Shown here piece after piece: positions 1-5,953 of a DNA stretch of 8,428 bases; within the stretch, counting starts at the first letter, position 1; every line of letters begins with the position of its first letter. Origin of the DNA: Ruminococcus sp. (lineage in GTDB: Bacteria; Bacillota; Clostridia; Oscillospirales; Acutalibacteraceae). The stretch is from NCBI GenBank assembly GCA_004556705.1, contig SFGA01000050.1, forward strand, positions 1-8,428, read 5' to 3'. The translations under genes and the position numbers were made by a program. The notes below the pieces were generated by a model. The model had not been told where the DNA came from. It made no database searches and saw nothing but the letters and a program-made list of their open reading frames with translations.

Positions 1-35
1 TACTTCTTTCTTGGTTAATGTTTTGTTGCAATCTC

Positions 36-44
36 ATTATACCA
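36..44 (-). promoter_or_regulatory. possible divergent extended -10 promoter
   Basis: On the minus strand the sequence reads TGGTATAAT, a perfect extended -10 box, at positions 44 to 36. I find no convincing -35 hexamer at 16 to 18 bp spacing. If it is active, transcription would run leftward out of the window towards a divergently oriented gene that is not visible here. Short A/T-rich matches like this also arise by chance, so this is a weak call. Confidence 0.3.
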
Positions 45-127
45 TATTTTGAAGTTACTTCTCTTTCTTTTTGGGTCACATCATTTTAACACATACAGCA
101 GATTTAATATTTGCCGTATTTTTTATG

Positions 128-156
128 TTGAAATATGTATAGAATTTTGGTATAAT
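128..156 (+). promoter_or_regulatory. housekeeping promoter of the NSS transporter gene
   Basis: A TTGAAA -35 box (128-133) and a perfect TATAAT -10 box (151-156) are separated by exactly 17 bp. The -10 is preceded by TG one base upstream (extended -10). Transcription should begin near 163, giving a leader of about 30 nt that carries only the ribosome binding site AGGAG (183-187). No operator or riboswitch-like structure is visible in this short leader. Confidence 0.8.
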
Positions 157-194
157 TATAGTAATATTCTCAAAAATTTATTAGGAGAAAGAAA

Positions 195-1622
195 ATGGAA
201 AAGAAACAAACAAGAGGTGGATTTTCAACCTCACTCGGATTTATACTCGCAGCCGCAGGCTCGGCAATAGGCCTCGGCAACCTGTGGCGCTTCCCGTACC
301 TTGCGGCGAAGGACGGCGGCGGATTGTTTATAGTTATATATATACTCTTTTCGCTGACTTTCGGCTTTGCGCTTATGACAACGGAAATCGCAATAGGAAG
401 AAAAACAGGCTTGAGCCCGTTCCAAGCATACGGAAAGGTCGATAAGCGTTTCAAGTTTATCGGCGTTTTGGCAACGCTCGTGCCGGTGTTGATTTTTCCG
501 TACTACTGCGTTATCGGCGGCTGGGTTACAAAATATGCGGTCACATACGCAACAGGCGGAGCTTCTCAGATAAGAGAGGTCGGACCCAATCAGTTCTTCG
601 GTAATTTCATAACCGCACAGGCTTCCCCGATAATTTGGTTCCTTGTGTTTATGGCTCTTACGGCCGTTGTCGTAATTCTCGGCGTTGACAAGGGAATTGA
701 AAAGGCGTCAAAGATAATGATGCCGATTCTTGCGGTGCTTATTATCGGAATTTCGGTTTATTCGCTCACACTCAAGCACACGGACGAAAACGGCGTTACC
801 CGTACTGCTCTTGAGGGCTTGAAGATTTATCTTATTCCGAACCTCGACGGAATTACACCGTCAAAGTTTATAACGGTTGCGCTTGACGCAATGGGACAGA
901 TGTTCTACTCAATGAGCCTTGCTATGGGTATTATGATAACCTACGGCTCATATTGCAGAAAGGACAGCAATCTTATTTCGTCCGTTAATCAGATTGAGAT
1001 TTTTGACACAGCGGTTGCTCTTTTTGCAGGTCTTATTATGATTCCGACCGTTTATGCCTTTCAGGGCAGAGAGGGTCTTTCACAGGCAGGTCCCGGACTT
1101 ATGTTCAAGGCTCTTCCCGCAATCTTTGAGCAGATGGGTAAGCTCGGCGAGGTGGTCGGCGCATGCTTCTTCCTGCTTGTGCTTTTCGCTGCGCTCACAT
1201 CGTCAATTTCGCTTATGGAAACGGTGGCTTCGGTATTTATCGACCGCTTCAAAATGTCAAGACCAAAGGCTACGGGTGTAACCTTTATTTGCGCTGTGCT
1301 TATCGGCGTTATGGTTTGCCTCGGCTACAACGTTTGGTACTTTGAGGCGACTCTCCCCAACGGTGCGACGGGTCAGCAGATACTCGACATTCTCGACTAT
1401 ATTTCCAACAGTATTCTGATGCCGATCGTTGCGATTTCCACATGCGTTCTTATCGGTTGGGTAGTTAAGCCCGAATATGTTGTTGATGAGGTTAAGCAGG
1501 GTATCGGAAACAAAAAATTCCGCAGAGAAAAGCTTTATGTTGTTATGATGAAATTCATAGCTCCCGTGCTTCTTTTCTTAATCTTCTTGCAGGCGTTCAA
1601 CGTATTCTCGTTCTTGAAGTGA
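195..1622 (+). CDS. NSS-family sodium-dependent amino-acid/neurotransmitter-type transporter
   Basis: An inner-membrane symporter of the sodium:neurotransmitter symporter (SLC6/LeuT-fold) family, expected to import an amino acid or related amine with Na+. The TM1 signature GLGNLWRFPY is at residues 26-35. The unwound TM6 region, FYSMSLAMG followed by ITYGSY, is at 237-253, and the TM8 stretch SSISLMETVASVF at 336-348. I count 11 membrane segments (roughly 12-38, 43-66, 88-115, 145-163, 172-192, 228-250, 270-290, 318-345, 361-380, 402-423, 447-470). That matches the 11-helix bacterial subgroup (Tyt1, MhsT) rather than 12-helix LeuT. Asp271 aligns by eye with LeuT Glu290/Tyt1 Asp278, which suggests chloride independence (inference). 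AGGAG lies 7 bp before the ATG, and the gene has its own promoter and terminator, so it is monocistronic. The substrate cannot be read from the sequence. Confidence 0.95.
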   Translation: MEKKQTRGGFSTSLGFILAAAGSAIGLGNLWRFPYLAAKDGGGLFIVIYILFSLTFGFALMTTEIAIGRKTGLSPFQAYGKVDKRFKFIGVLATLVPVLIFPYYCVIGGWVTKYAVTYATGGASQIREVGPNQFFGNFITAQASPIIWFLVFMALTAVVVILGVDKGIEKASKIMMPILAVLIIGISVYSLTLKHTDENGVTRTALEGLKIYLIPNLDGITPSKFITVALDAMGQMFYSMSLAMGIMITYGSYCRKDSNLISSVNQIEIFDTAVALFAGLIMIPTVYAFQGREGLSQAGPGLMFKALPAIFEQMGKLGEVVGACFFLLVLFAALTSSISLMETVASVFIDRFKMSRPKATGVTFICAVLIGVMVCLGYNVWYFEATLPNGATGQQILDILDYISNSILMPIVAISTCVLIGWVVKPEYVVDEVKQGIGNKKFRREKLYVVMMKFIAPVLLFLIFLQAFNVFSFLK

Positions 1623-1643
1623 TAAAACAATTTGAAAAATCAG

Positions 1644-1672
1644 AGAATCCCGATTTGTCGGGATTCTTTTTT
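1644..1672 (+). terminator. intrinsic terminator after the NSS transporter
   Basis: AGAATCCCGA (1644-1653) pairs perfectly with TCGGGATTCT (1658-1667) around a TTTG tetraloop, giving a 10-bp stem that runs straight into a T-tract ending at 1672. It starts 22 bp after the transporter stop codon. This is a textbook Rho-independent terminator and separates the transporter from the next gene, whose -35 box begins only 5 bp later. Confidence 0.93.
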
Positions 1673-1676
1673 GTTG

Positions 1677-1705
1677 TTGAAAGAGTTCTTTGCTTGTGGT
1701 AAAAT
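1677..1705 (+). promoter_or_regulatory. promoter of the small membrane protein gene
   Basis: TTGAAA (1677-1682) and TAAAAT (1700-1705) are 17 bp apart. The predicted transcription start is about 1711-1713, which coincides with the in-frame GTG at 1712. That makes the GTG an unlikely start codon and favours the ATG at 1742. Confidence 0.65.
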
Positions 1706-1741
1706 GTTATTGTGAAATTTGCGGTTTTTGAAGGTGTTAAA

Positions 1742-2287
1742 ATGGAGGCTAACGAATTTGAAAGACCTCAAAGCGAGGCGGAGCTTGAAGCACAGGCGTT
1801 GCTTGAGGAAAAACCGAAAGAAAATGTTTTGCTCGGCATTGTCGGCGCATTGCTTTTTTCACTTGCAGGCACAGTAACGTATTTTGTGCTTTATCAGCTC
1901 GGTTATCTTGCGGCGTTAAGCGGTATCGTTGCGGTCATCTGCGCTATGTACGGCTACAAGCTTTTCGCAAAGGGCGAGAGCAAAAAGACGGTTGTAATTG
2001 CGGTTATAATGTCATTTTTGGCGATTGCGCTTGCTTGGTACGGATGCCTTGCAAAGGATGTTTATGACGCATATACCGAGTGGTATCAAAGCGGCGAAAT
2101 AGATTACGCAATAACCTTCGGCACGGCTTTTTCCAATGCGTATAAATTCCTTGATGATGCTGATGTGGCAAGACCGTATTATACCGATTTGGTAATGAGC
2201 CTGTTCCTCTCGATTATCGGCTGCGCGGGAATGTTTGTAAGGAATAATTCCGCCAAAAAGACGAAATCTAAGGGCAAAACAGAATAA
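1742..2287 (+). CDS. small multi-pass membrane protein of unknown function
   Basis: A 181-residue protein that I cannot assign to a characterised family. The first ~25 residues are soluble and strongly acidic (many Glu). Four hydrophobic segments follow, at about 29-49, 54-74, 82-102 and 148-166, and the tail is Lys-rich (AKKTKSKGKTE). The segment around YQLGYLAALSG (51-61) followed by a GYKLF turn resembles a membrane module I recall from many hypothetical Firmicutes proteins; this is memory, not a search. The hydrophilic stretch at 103-147 is rich in Tyr, Asp and Glu and probably faces one side of the membrane. The ATG at 1742 is chosen because GAAGGTG lies just upstream at a suitable distance. 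The longer reading from GTG 1712 would put the start codon at the predicted transcription start. The gene has its own promoter and no clear terminator. Confidence 0.85.
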   Translation: MEANEFERPQSEAELEAQALLEEKPKENVLLGIVGALLFSLAGTVTYFVLYQLGYLAALSGIVAVICAMYGYKLFAKGESKKTVVIAVIMSFLAIALAWYGCLAKDVYDAYTEWYQSGEIDYAITFGTAFSNAYKFLDDADVARPYYTDLVMSLFLSIIGCAGMFVRNNSAKKTKSKGKTE

Positions 2288-2303
2288 TGCCTTTGCTATG
2301 CGG

Positions 2304-2332
2304 TTGACAAAATTTCGATACCGTGATAAAAT
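2304..2332 (+). promoter_or_regulatory. consensus promoter of the FAD oxidoreductase gene
   Basis: A perfect TTGACA (2304-2309) and TAAAAT (2327-2332) are separated by 17 bp, with an extended -10 TG at 2324-2325. Transcription should start near 2339, just before the leader hairpin. It lies 16 bp after the stop codon of the preceding gene, so the oxidoreductase need not depend on readthrough. Confidence 0.85.
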
Positions 2333-2343
2333 TTAACGTGGTA

Positions 2344-2384
2344 AAGGTTTACGGTGCTTTCTTTTCAACAAGGCCGTAAGCCTT
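2344..2384 (+). promoter_or_regulatory. 5'-terminal mRNA leader hairpin
   Basis: AAGGTTTACGG (2344-2354) pairs with CCGTAAGCCTT (2374-2384), giving ten Watson-Crick pairs and one G-U around a 19-nt loop. The 3' arm has a second possible partner: AAGGC at 2370-2374 can form a local 5-bp hairpin with GCCTT at 2380-2384, so the two folds exclude each other. The structure starts about 5 nt from the predicted transcript end and stops 10 nt before the ribosome binding site AGGAG (2395-2399). There is no following T-tract, so it is not a terminator. A 5' stabilising stem or a small regulatory leader are both possible. I recognise no known riboswitch. Confidence 0.6.
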
Positions 2385-2406
2385 ATTACATTTTAGGAGT
2401 AAGATT

Positions 2407-3783
2407 ATGAAATACGATGTAGTAATTGTCGGAGCAGGCCCCGGAGGAATTTTCTCCGCTTATGAGCTTGTGAAAATGAACCCGTCGCTTAAAATAATTG
2501 TTCTTGAGGCGGGAAATCCGCTTGATAAAAGAAAATGCCCGATTGACGGCAAGAAGATTAAATCCTGTATCGGCTGCAAGCCCTGTTCGATAATGAACGG
2601 CTTTGGCGGCGCAGGTGCATTCTCAGACGGTAAGTATAATATTACAAACCAATTCGGCGGAACTCTCTATGAGTACATAGGCAAGGAGGAAGCTCTTGAC
2701 CTCATGCACTATGTTGATGAAATCAACCTCAGGTACGGCGGAGAGGGCACAAAGCTTTATTCGACCGCAAACTCGGAAATTAAGAAGCAGTGCTTACAGC
2801 ACGGACTTACGCTTCTTGACGCTTCTGTTCGCCATCTCGGAACGGATATTAACTATGTTGTTCTTGAAAATCTTTACAACGACTTAAAGGACAAGGTTGA
2901 ATTCAAGTTCAGAGCAGTTGCGAAAAAGGTTGAAAAGACCGATAACACTTATATAGTCAACACCGAGGACGGCGAGAGCTATGAGGCTGACACTTGCGTT
3001 ATCTCTGTCGGCAGAAGCGGAAGCAAGTGGATGGAATCGGTTTGCGACGACCTTAAAATCCCGTCAAAGAGCAACCGTGTTGACATCGGCGTAAGAGTTG
3101 AATTGCCGTATGAGATTTTCTCACATCTTACAGATGAGCTTTATGAGAGCAAAATCGTTTACCGCACCACAAAGTATGAGGACCTTGTCAGAACCTTCTG
3201 TATGAATCCTAAGGGCGCTGTTGTAAATGAAAATACAAACGGAATTGTAACTGTAAACGGACACAGCTACGAGGATCCTGCAAAGCAGACAAACAACACA
3301 AACTTTGCGCTTTTGGTAGCAAAGCACTTCTCTGAGCCGTTTAAGGACAGTAACGGTTACGGCGAGAGCATTGCAAAGCTTTCGAATATGCTCGGAGGCG
3401 GCGTTATCGTTCAACGTTTCGGCGACCTTATAAACGGTAAGCGAAGCACTCCCGAGAGAATAAGAGAGGCGTTTATCACGCCCACGCTCAATGCAACGCC
3501 CGGCGATTTGAGCTTGGTTATCCCGAAGAGAATTCTTGACGGCATTATCGAAATGATTTATGCCCTTGACAAGATAGCACCGGGTACTGCGAACACCGAC
3601 ACGCTTCTTTACGGTGTAGAGGTTAAATTCTACAATATGGAAGTTGCACTTGACGAGCATTTGCAGACCTGCTATGACGGACTTTATGTTATCGGCGACT
3701 GCAGTGGTATCACCCATTCTCTTTCACACGCTTCGGCAAGCGGTATTCACGTTGCAAGAGATATTTTGTCAAAGAAAAAATAA
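2407..3783 (+). CDS. NAD(P)/FAD-dependent oxidoreductase (uncharacterised COG2509-type dehydrogenase)
   Basis: A cytoplasmic flavoprotein of 458 residues. The N-terminal Rossmann fold has the dinucleotide motif GAGPGG (9-14), and Glu34 ends strand 2 (IIVLEAG), the residue expected to hold the FAD adenosine ribose. The second FAD contact, GLYVIGDCSG, is at 425-434. A four-cysteine signature, Cys44, Cys54, Cys57 and Cys60 (CX9CX2CX2C), precedes the glycine-rich NGFGGAGAFSDGK (64-76). This combination is typical of the uncharacterised FAD-dependent dehydrogenase family COG2509. The family has no established substrate to my knowledge, so the reaction is left open. The cysteines could bind an Fe-S cluster or zinc, or be redox-active (inference). 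AGGAG sits 7 bp before the ATG. Length and both ends look intact. The gene has its own promoter and stands alone, followed by a non-coding repeat element. Confidence 0.92.
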   Translation: MKYDVVIVGAGPGGIFSAYELVKMNPSLKIIVLEAGNPLDKRKCPIDGKKIKSCIGCKPCSIMNGFGGAGAFSDGKYNITNQFGGTLYEYIGKEEALDLMHYVDEINLRYGGEGTKLYSTANSEIKKQCLQHGLTLLDASVRHLGTDINYVVLENLYNDLKDKVEFKFRAVAKKVEKTDNTYIVNTEDGESYEADTCVISVGRSGSKWMESVCDDLKIPSKSNRVDIGVRVELPYEIFSHLTDELYESKIVYRTTKYEDLVRTFCMNPKGAVVNENTNGIVTVNGHSYEDPAKQTNNTNFALLVAKHFSEPFKDSNGYGESIAKLSNMLGGGVIVQRFGDLINGKRSTPERIREAFITPTLNATPGDLSLVIPKRILDGIIEMIYALDKIAPGTANTDTLLYGVEVKFYNMEVALDEHLQTCYDGLYVIGDCSGITHSLSHASASGIHVARDILSKKK

Positions 3784-3883
3784 TTTAATTTCAGTTGTAT
3801 AAACGGGTAGTATTGGCTGAGTGTTCATAAGGAAGTATTGGTTTCTCGCATAAAAATCCATTATGCTTTTGCCCAAAAGCCTC

Positions 3884-3901
3884 GCAAGGCGACAGCCTTG
3901 C
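3884..3901 (+). other. short perfect hairpin in the left arm of the repeat element
   Basis: GCAAGGC and GCCTTGC form a perfect 7-bp stem with a GACA loop. The identical hairpin is present in the second copy at 8403-8420, so the structure is preserved between copies. It has no T-tract and is not a terminator. Confidence 0.6.
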
Positions 3902-3991
3902 ATCATTTCTTGGCTTCGGCATAAAAGAATTTTTATAGCTACGAAACTGCAACGCACTTCAAAATAATATATTTTTAATGCAAGAAAAGGC

Positions 3992-4030
3992 AAACCCCGC
4001 AGATAATGCTAACGCATATCTGCGGGGTTT
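3992..4030. other. long perfect hairpin inside the repeat element
   Basis: AAACCCCGCAGATA (3992-4005) and TATCTGCGGGGTTT (4017-4030) form a perfect 14-bp stem. After one bulged A, three more pairs (4007-4009 with 4014-4016) close a TAAC loop. Only three T residues follow on either strand, so it is a poor intrinsic terminator in the strict sense, though its stability could still cause pausing or protect RNA 3' ends. It lies between the oxidoreductase and the polysaccharide operon, where bidirectional insulation would be useful (inference). Confidence 0.7.
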
Positions 4031-4131
4031 AACGAATTATTGCGCAAAAGATGTTCTTTTGAAGCAAAACTGCCTTATTAACACTCAGCCTTTCCACACG
4101 TTTTTTTATGTTGTAGATAAGCCTTGCTTTA

Positions 4132-4160
4132 TTGACACAAGAGCAATATTATGGTATATT
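4132..4160 (+). promoter_or_regulatory. promoter of the polysaccharide export operon
   Basis: A perfect TTGACA (4132-4137) and TATATT (4155-4160) are 17 bp apart, with an extended -10 TG at 4152-4153. Transcription should start near 4167, leaving a leader of about 50 nt with a small GCTTG/CAAGC hairpin (4178-4191). The promoter lies 42 bp outside the right end of the repeat element, so the insertion left it intact. No other promoter is evident in the gaps before the two downstream genes, so it probably drives all three. Confidence 0.82.
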
Positions 4161-4216
4161 TTACCGTGTATATTAACGCTTGAAAACAAGCTAAAAACAT
4201 TAAAGGTAGTGAATGA

Positions 4217-5176
4217 ATGTCAAAGAATAAAATTGTCACCGCCGTTTGCGCTGTGTTAGGACTTCTCGGACTCGGTTGCGGTCTTTATGATTTCCAAAAC
4301 GGTGTGTGGGTGCTTGATGTTGAAAGAATTGTAATTTGTATGTTCGGACCGATGCTCGTCGTCGGCGGACTGCTGTTTATATTGCTTAACAGAAAGGAGC
4401 TTGCTGCTACAGGTGTGGGCTTCGGCAAGTACCGCTACTTGGTCGGCAACCTCATTTCAAGAGACTTGAAGGTTAAATATCGCCGCAGCACGCTCGGCTT
4501 TTTGTGGAGCGTCCTCAATCCGCTTTTGATGGCTCTTGTTATCAATGCGGTATTCTCAAATTTGTTCAAATTCAAGATTGAATATTTCATAGTTTATTAC
4601 CTTACGGGCTCGCTCATATTCAACTTTATGACCGAGGCTACAAGTGCGTCGCTTACGTCTGTTTTGGGTGCGGCTTCGCTTATAAAAAAGGTTTATATTC
4701 CTAAATACATATTCCCGCTTGAGAAGTGCCTGTTCGCCTTTGTGAATATGCTTTTCTCGTCTGTTGCGGTAATTATCGTAATACTTATCAAGCGTATGCC
4801 GGTGCATTGGACTGCGCTGCTGTTCTTCTTCCCGATGATATGCGTTTTGATATTCAGCCTCGGAATGAGCCTGATACTCTCATCCGTAAACGTCTTTTTC
4901 AGAGATGTCGGACACCTCTATTCGGTATTCACGGTTGCTTGGATGTATTTGACGCCCATCATTTATCCTAAGGATATACTTCCCGAGTTCATTTTGAATA
5001 TAATGAATCTCAATCCGATGTTCTATTATGTTGAATATTTCAGAGAGGTGGTAATGTACGGCACCGTTCCTAACCTTGCCGCCCATCTGATGTGTATTAT
5101 TTATGCGTTTCTGTTCCTTGCTCTCGGACTTATAATCTTTAAGAAGCAGCAGGATAGATTTATTCTTTATATTTAA
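4217..5176 (+). CDS. ABC-2 type polysaccharide export permease (Wzm/TagG/RgpC-like)
   Basis: The membrane subunit of an ABC exporter that moves a lipid-linked glycan across the cytoplasmic membrane. The core (about 75-319) has family features: the amphipathic entry RDLKVKYRRSTLGFLWSVLN (83-102), six likely membrane spans, VNVFFRDVGHLY (224-235), TPIIYP (246-251) and NPMFYYVEYFREVV (266-279). Unusually, about 60 residues precede the core and add two hydrophobic helices (5-23 and 38-57), making the protein 319 residues against roughly 260 for the family. An ATG at 4213 in another frame meets a stop after five codons; ATG 4217 opens the full frame, with AAAGG (4202-4206) upstream. The ATPase gene starts 12 bp after the stop. 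Whether the glycan is teichoic-acid-like, rhamnan or capsular cannot be told. Confidence 0.93.
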   Translation: MSKNKIVTAVCAVLGLLGLGCGLYDFQNGVWVLDVERIVICMFGPMLVVGGLLFILLNRKELAATGVGFGKYRYLVGNLISRDLKVKYRRSTLGFLWSVLNPLLMALVINAVFSNLFKFKIEYFIVYYLTGSLIFNFMTEATSASLTSVLGAASLIKKVYIPKYIFPLEKCLFAFVNMLFSSVAVIIVILIKRMPVHWTALLFFFPMICVLIFSLGMSLILSSVNVFFRDVGHLYSVFTVAWMYLTPIIYPKDILPEFILNIMNLNPMFYYVEYFREVVMYGTVPNLAAHLMCIIYAFLFLALGLIIFKKQQDRFILYI

Positions 5177-5188
5177 GGGGGAGCTTAA

Positions 5189-5938
5189 ATGGACGGAAAT
5201 AATGTAATTGAAGTAAAGGATGTCACAATGCGCTTTAATATGTCAAAGGAGCGTGTTGACAGCTTAAAAGAATATATTATTAAATTAGCAAAGCACCAGC
5301 TTAAATTTGAGGAGTTTATCGCTCTTAACGATGTCAGCCTTTCAATCAAAAAGGGCGAGGTTGTCGGAATTGTCGGACTTAACGGCTCGGGCAAAAGCAC
5401 GCTGCTTAAAGTAATTTCCGGCATACTCAGACCGTCAAGCGGAACGGCTGCAATCAGCGGCTCGATTTCTCCGCTTATTGAGCTCGGCGCAGGCTTTGAC
5501 TTTGACCTTACCGCAAGAGAAAACGTTTTTCTCAACGGCTCTGTTCTCGGCTTCTCAAAGGAGACTATGACCGAGAAAATGGACGAAATTATCGACTTCG
5601 CAGAGCTTCGTGACTTTATGGACGTTGCGATTAAAAACTTTAGCTCCGGTATGGTTGCACGTCTCGGCTTCTCGATAGCTACCATTACACGCCCCGACAT
5701 TCTCATCGTTGACGAAATTCTTGCGGTAGGCGACTTCTTATTCCAGCAGAAGTGTGAAAAGCGAATTTCAGAGATGATGAGCGGCGGCACAACCGTTATT
5801 ATCGTATCTCACTCGATTGAGCAGATCGAACGTCTTTGCAGCCGTGTAATATGGCTTGAAAAGGGCAATATTATAATGGACGGACCCACACAAGAGGTTT
5901 GCGATTTGTATAAAGCAAAAGCGGGAAACGGTAAATAA
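5189..5938 (+). CDS. ABC transporter ATP-binding subunit for polysaccharide export (Wzt/TagH/RgpD-like)
   Basis: The cytoplasmic ATPase partner of the preceding permease. Its motifs are complete: Walker A GLNGSGKST (63-71), signature SSGM (152-155), Walker B ILIVDE (171-176, catalytic Glu176) and the switch His208 in VSHS. An extended helical segment, SLKEYIIKLAKHQLKFEEF (25-43), sits between the first strand and ALNDVSL; this is characteristic of the KpsT/Wzt/TagH class of polysaccharide exporters. At 249 residues it is just the nucleotide-binding domain and ends soon after QEVCDLYKAK. It lacks the C-terminal carbohydrate-binding domain that some Wzt proteins use to recognise a capped glycan end. 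A strong GGGGGAG (5177-5183) lies 5 bp before the ATG. It is co-transcribed with the permease (12-bp gap) and the glycosyltransferase (15-bp gap). Confidence 0.95.
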   Translation: MDGNNVIEVKDVTMRFNMSKERVDSLKEYIIKLAKHQLKFEEFIALNDVSLSIKKGEVVGIVGLNGSGKSTLLKVISGILRPSSGTAAISGSISPLIELGAGFDFDLTARENVFLNGSVLGFSKETMTEKMDEIIDFAELRDFMDVAIKNFSSGMVARLGFSIATITRPDILIVDEILAVGDFLFQQKCEKRISEMMSGGTTVIIVSHSIEQIERLCSRVIWLEKGNIIMDGPTQEVCDLYKAKAGNGK

Positions 5939-5953
5939 GATAGGGGAAAGAGA

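Larger units (their letters stand above)
3815..4090 (+). repeat. 276-bp non-coding element with terminal inverted repeats (MITE-like)
   Basis: The left end (3815-3844) and the reverse complement of the right end (4061-4090) match at 25 of 30 positions, including an unbroken 11-bp GGCTGAGTGTT at the outer edge. The interior has no plausible gene but holds several hairpins: GCATAA/TTATGC (3848-3866), GCTTTT/AAAAGC (3865-3880), GCAAGGC/GCCTTGC (3884-3901), a 14-bp stem (3992-4030) and CAAAAGA/TCTTTTG (4045-4061). The first 97 bp recur at the right edge of the window in the same orientation. Short length, inverted ends, more than one copy and intergenic location fit a miniature inverted-repeat element mobilised in trans. 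No clear target-site duplication is visible; the flanks share only T-rich bases. It begins 31 bp after the oxidoreductase stop codon. A structured RNA repeat family is the main alternative. Confidence 0.75.

Noticed and set aside
1712..1741. In-frame GTG start extending the small membrane protein by 10 residues
   Set aside because: It coincides with the transcription start predicted from TTGAAA-N17-TAAAAT and has no ribosome binding site in the transcript. The ATG at 1742 has GAAGGTG upstream.
3121..3717. 198-residue open frame on the minus strand inside the oxidoreductase gene
   Set aside because: It is antisense to a clear flavoprotein with intact motifs, lacks recognisable domains and fits a codon-bias shadow.
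3769..3993. 74-residue minus-strand open frame covering the left arm of the repeat
   Set aside because: It overlaps the end of the oxidoreductase gene, and its content is repeat sequence with hairpins. Whether it stays open in the second copy cannot be tested because that copy is cut by the window edge.
3992..4030. Hairpin as a classical Rho-independent terminator
   Set aside because: Only three T residues follow the stem on either strand, so the U-tract requirement is not met. It is reported as a hairpin only.
3813..4092. Target-site duplication flanking the repeat element
   Set aside because: The flanks share only T-rich bases (ATT before, TTT after), too little to call a duplication.
3978..4259. 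93-residue plus-strand open frame across the repeat element and the operon promoter
   Set aside because: It runs through the 14-bp hairpin, the inverted repeat end and the promoter, and overlaps the permease start. It has no ribosome binding site and no protein-like composition.
5185..5790. 201-residue open frame on the minus strand opposite the ATPase gene
   Set aside because: It is antisense to an ABC ATPase with all motifs, and its Ser/Ile-rich composition is typical of a shadow frame.
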